64,000 nt of DNA from Candidatus Limosilactobacillus intestinigallinarum. GTDB taxonomy: Bacteria; Bacillota; Bacilli; Lactobacillales; Lactobacillaceae. The stretch spans positions 1 to 64,000 of the forward strand of contig DXAA01000003.1 in NCBI GenBank assembly GCA_019117285.1, read 5' to 3'. This document shows positions 62,001 to 64,000 of the stretch, piece after piece. The translations under genes were made by a program, and so were the position numbers. Under the pieces are notes generated by a model. It made no database searches. It had not been told where the DNA came from and saw only the letters and a program-made list of their open reading frames with translations. Numbering within the stretch: the stretch's first letter is position 1; each line of letters starts with the position of its first letter.

Positions 62001-64000
62001 GACCACAACGTCCTTGCTGTCGTGGGTCACCGTCTGACCCTTGACCAGCTTCGTGTTAGCCACGTAGCCATTCAGGGTTGGTACCGTGACATCTTGGTAG
62101 GTGTCACTGGTCTTATCCCAGGCCCCAGTGGTTGTCTTGCCAGTGGTTTCGTTCGTTACATCTGGTGTCCGGTTGAAGGTAATGGTCTGAACATTGTCTG
62201 GCAGAACCGTCTTGCCGGCCGCGTCGATGAAGTGAACGGTCTGCTTGATGTTGACGGTCTGGGCGTTCTTAGCCACCATGTTGTCCTTAACATAGTAGAC
62301 ATCCACCATCAGGTCACCAGAGTTGTAATCAAAGGTAACACCCTTCACGTTGGTGCCGTCAGCCTGGTCAGCTGGTGTGATCAGGGCAACATGTTCACCA
62401 TCGATGGCTGGTGACGTAACTGCTGGCAGGCTTTCCTTGTCTGGAACCCAGTCCAGATGACCGATACCAGTGATCTTACCGTCCTTGTTGACGGAAACTA
62501 ATTGGTGGGTGACTTTGTCGAAGTAGCCGGTGCCAACAAAGTTCATCGCGTCAGTCTTGTTGCCGACCAACTTGCCATCGGCGTTGATGTAGTTAATCGT
62601 CCGGGTAACCTTCCGCAGGAGATTCTCCCTCCCGTAGTTGTAGTCTGGCTGTGGCTGATTTGGCGTAACCGGCACAACCGTGTGGGTGAAGTGGATCGTG
62701 TAGGTCCGACCATCGTACTTCAGGTTCTGACCTTTGGTTGGGTCATTGACCAGCTGGTAACCACGGTTCTCGTAGTTCTGAATGGTGCTTGTGGTGTTGT
62801 AGTTGGCACTCTCACCCTCATTGCCGGCAAAGTGGTCAGCCTGGAGGGTGGTCCCATTAACATCATCAACGTAATCGACCGTCAGGTTCTTGATGTTGAC
62901 GATTGGCGTGTAAACCACCGTCTCAATGTCATCGGGAGTCGTTGGCGTGATGCCCTTGACCTCCGGAACGCTCTCTTGGGATACCGTGTAGCCACTGATC
63001 TGCTTCGACGGTACGGCACCGAACGTGTTGTTCTGGTTGGTATTCCAATTATCCGTGTTGGTTACCAGATCATGGCTCCCGGTGAAGGTAACGGTCTGAA
63101 CCTGGTCACTGACCCCGGTCATCGGCGTCCCATCACTCTTGATGTAACGGATGGTCCGCTTGACGGTCCGGTTCAGCGGTGTCGTGGCGTGGTTCAGGTA
63201 AATGTAGTAGACGTTGCCACGGTTGTTGTTGGCCTTGTCCGTGTAAGTGTAGGTCCTGTTGAAGCGGTAGGCGTTGGCTTCTTGGTTAAGCTTGCTTGCC
63301 GGCTGGTATTGGTAGTGAGCCGTGTAGACATAGTGGTTCAGAATCGTTTCAGGGTCTTGACCGGCTGGGAAGCTGAAGTTGGAACCATAGTGACCCTTGT
63401 TGGTCTGCTTAGTCTCCAGGAGCTTGTAGCCGTTTGGTCCCTTGGCATCCTTGGTATCAGCGTCAAGAAATTGGACCTCACCCTGCTCGTCATCCCCTTG
63501 GTAGAAGACGTAGACGTTGCCAATTTGGTTCCGTTGTCCGGGATAGGTAACTTCTATTTGGCCATTTTTTACATTATTCGGTGTTACGAACACGTCATTG
63601 CTTCCCTTAGTAATCGTGTGACCATTACCAAGTTGAGCTACGTTACCATTAACAGCTACTAAGTGATAGTGGGCAAAGTTTGATACATTAAGAGTTTGTT
63701 TAGTGTTCGGATCAGCATAACTAGTCTTACTAGTCAACTCCTTAGCCATTGGCAACCCTGTGTCAATGTTAAGATAATGAACATTGATACCGGCTTGATC
63801 AGTTATTGTTGACTTCGGAAGTGCTGGTGAAGCCTGATAAGATGACCCCACGTTATTTCCTTGAGCATCTAGGGCTTGGATCTGTGCTGCGATATCTGGT
63901 GAGGCTTTAGTAGAATCGGTAACAGTTAAAGTTACCTGTGGTGTAACTAAAAATGCAGTGTTTTGTAACGCCCCACCATAGAATTTCTTAGTGTTAGCAA
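59043..64000 (-). CDS. Ser-rich-repeat MucBP/Mub-type surface adhesin (5' end outside window, sorting signal truncated)
   Basis: The frame is open to the window edge, giving at least ~1,650 residues. In order: N-terminal binding region (VHYLNIDTGLPMAKEL), several Mub-B2/MucBP-like modules (TVDYVDDVNGTTLQAD; RTINYINADGKL; TVHFIDAAGKTVLPDN; ISYVDANTGKQL), about forty 11-residue Ser-Gln-Gly repeats, two more MucBP-like modules and LPQTG-NDDAA followed by TAA. Serine about 45% in the repeats fits glycosylation by GtfA/GtfB just downstream. The stop removes the anchor helix, so sortase could not retain it normally. The signal peptide is not visible here. Confidence 0.88.
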   Translation of the reverse strand, partial: ANTKKFYGGALQNTAFLVTPQVTLTVTDSTKASPDIAAQIQALDAQGNNVGSSYQASPALPKSTITDQAGINVHYLNIDTGLPMAKELTSKTSYADPNTKQTLNVSNFAHYHLVAVNGNVAQLGNGHTITKGSNDVFVTPNNVKNGQIEVTYPGQRNQIGNVYVFYQGDDEQGEVQFLDADTKDAKGPNGYKLLETKQTNKGHYGSNFSFPAGQDPETILNHYVYTAHYQYQPASKLNQEANAYRFNRTYTYTDKANNNRGNVYYIYLNHATTPLNRTVKRTIRYIKSDGTPMTGVSDQVQTVTFTGSHDLVTNTDNWNTNQNNTFGAVPSKQISGYTVSQESVPEVKGITPTTPDDIETVVYTPIVNIKNLTVDYVDDVNGTTLQADHFAGNEGESANYNTTSTIQNYENRGYQLVNDPTKGQNLKYDGRTYTIHFTHTVVPVTPNQPQPDYNYGRENLLRKVTRTINYINADGKLVGNKTDAMNFVGTGYFDKVTHQLVSVNKDGKITGIGHLDWVPDKESLPAVTSPAIDGEHVALITPADQADGTNVKGVTFDYNSGDLMVDVYYVKDNMVAKNAQTVNIKQTVHFIDAAGKTVLPDNVQTITFNRTPDVTNETTGKTTTGAWDKTSDTYQDVTVPTLNGYVANTKLVKGQTVTHDSKDVVVTVVYQPTGKIVPVDQHGNPIKGAATPQYPTDPTDPTKVVPNEAIPAVPGYRPADGQSTTVTPTDPIQNTDVRYTNEQVAVISYVDANTGKQLATSGPIYGESNSPIAYSTKGELVVLGAQGYRVISDDFDTKAPQMFDHDVYTQQNYTILLSNSQGSQGSQGSNSQQSQSSQGSNSQQSQGSQGSNSQQSQGSQGSNSQQSQGSQGSNSQQSQTSQGSNSQQSQGSQGSNSQQSQGSQGSNSQQSQGSQGSNSQQSQGSQGSNSQQSQGSQGSNSQQSQGSQGSNSQQSQGSQGSNSQQSQGSQDSNSQQSQGSQGSNSQQSQGSQGSNSQQSQGSQGSNSQQSQGSQGSNSQQSQGSQGSNSQQSQGSQGSNSQQSQSSQGSNSQQSQGSQGSNSQQSQGSQGSNSQQSQGSQGSNSQQSQTSQGSNSQQSQGSQGSNSQQSQGSQGSNSQQSQGSQGSNSQQSQGSQGSNSQQSQGSQGSNSQQSQGSQGSNSQQSQGSQGSNSQQSQGSQGSNSQQSQGSQGSQQSQGSQGSNSQQSQGSQGSNSQQSQGSQGSNSQQSQGSQGSNSQQSQTSQGLQGSNSQQSQGSQGSNSQQSQGSQVTPNDGQTTITITYTDQDNGGQPVKTVTVNGKPGTKLGYDPTTDEKTLEDQGYVIVKNNIPNDTTFNSDPNKNSYTITVKHGTAEYGPNDQHQAGTPINPADPNGAKWPAKDTYSKSYTATVHFTDPNGNKIADDNVQTSNWTRTVKVDKVTGQVLNPDAAWMPDIKRYQDVKVPVVDGYYATQKTIAGQPAVQQNIENTVEYHKLGRVIPVDANGKPITGATTPTYRNDPNDPTKALSPQLPTIPGYTATTDQATPTNPGTDTYVTYTKNTDNAGNSKGSNGNGGSTDNSGIANGGDNGMTNSDQDFTGNNADLNNGGPTTTGYGAETAGTPGGLATASYTGGNGHSGQVVTTGSRAVNNGTTTNAAGSNSTLPQTGNDDAA
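60200..61550 (-). repeat. 33-bp tandem repeats encoding (SNSQQSQGSQG)n
   Basis: About forty copies of an 11-residue unit, with rare variants (QTSQG, QSSQG, QDSN), one shortened unit near 60420 and one longer unit near 60270. Such near-identical tracts expand and contract by slippage. Confidence 0.9.

Noticed and set aside
62502..63662. Plus-strand frame of ~386 aa opposite the adhesin N-terminal half
   Set aside because: Shadow of MucBP coding; no domain, start signal or terminator.

Overview
The window looks like chromosome from a fairly GC-rich, heterofermentative member of the Lactobacillaceae, most likely a Limosilactobacillus close to the fermentum/oris/antri group. Grounds for this are the G/C-ending codon use, DUF915 hydrolases, a UPF0340/ECF pair, a XerS-type recombinase, nucleoside deoxyribosyltransferase, an L-2-hydroxyisocaproate dehydrogenase beside an isoleucine 2-epimerase-like enzyme, and a Ser-rich MucBP adhesin with GtfA/GtfB. 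The species is inferred and was not tested.

Layout. 0-13.3 kb is accessory metabolism: a PTS IIC remnant, two DUF915 hydrolases, aldo/keto reductase plus NAD-binding protein, an unusual phospholipase-D/P-loop ATPase fusion, a MalY/PatB lyase, ndt, tRNA-Arg and a RelB/YafQ toxin-antitoxin pair whose antitoxin end carries a 25-bp tandem duplication. 13.5-14.1 kb is an AT-rich stretch of hairpins, repeats and gene debris. 14.1-24.8 kb has a membrane-anchored nuclease, a catalytic-domain-only tyrosine recombinase, a VOC/alcohol dehydrogenase operon behind a LacI-type operator, a Val-Gln-Asp tRNA cluster, a TetR/alcohol dehydrogenase pair, and trpB preceded by a Trp-codon leader peptide and attenuator. 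Next come an L-hydroxyacid dehydrogenase, a branched-chain amino-acid racemase and a broken histidine phosphatase. 24.9-30.3 kb holds a second toxin-antitoxin pair, HxlR, a frameshifted AhpD-like gene, a short-chain dehydrogenase under a cre box, a small zinc ribbon, an aldo/keto reductase and a hydroxyacyl-CoA dehydrogenase. 30.3-41.6 kb has kptA, tRNA-Pro, an ECF S-component, xerS, an enolase-superfamily enzyme, lplA, patatin, and a TPP riboswitch with thiM-thiD-thiE whose 3' end is overrun by a TnpB element.

41.7-53.8 kb is a conserved core block in the order ftsW, typA, suhB-like, UPF0223, pdhDCBA, def, rpoY, dagK-like. It resembles the Bacillus ylaO-ylaG-yktC-yktB(A)-pdh-def-ykzG neighbourhood. 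The pdh promoter region carries two cre-like boxes.

53.8-64 kb is a cell-surface region read right to left: a giant MucBP/Mub-type adhesin with about forty 11-residue Ser-Gln-Gly repeats, then gtfA, gtfB and a LysM-NlpC/P60 hydrolase. The adhesin has a stop codon directly after LPQTG-NDDAA, cutting off a readable membrane anchor. gtfA is frameshifted, and a solitary TnpB-type right end lies just upstream of it. The adhesin glycosylation/anchoring pathway therefore appears to be decaying or phase-varied in this isolate.

Most notable: (1) a ribosome-type trp attenuator in a Firmicute in front of a solitary trpB; (2) the paired inactivation of adhesin anchoring and gtfA; (3) the orphan TnpB right end; (4) the PLD-like/ATPase fusion with a degenerate HKD motif.
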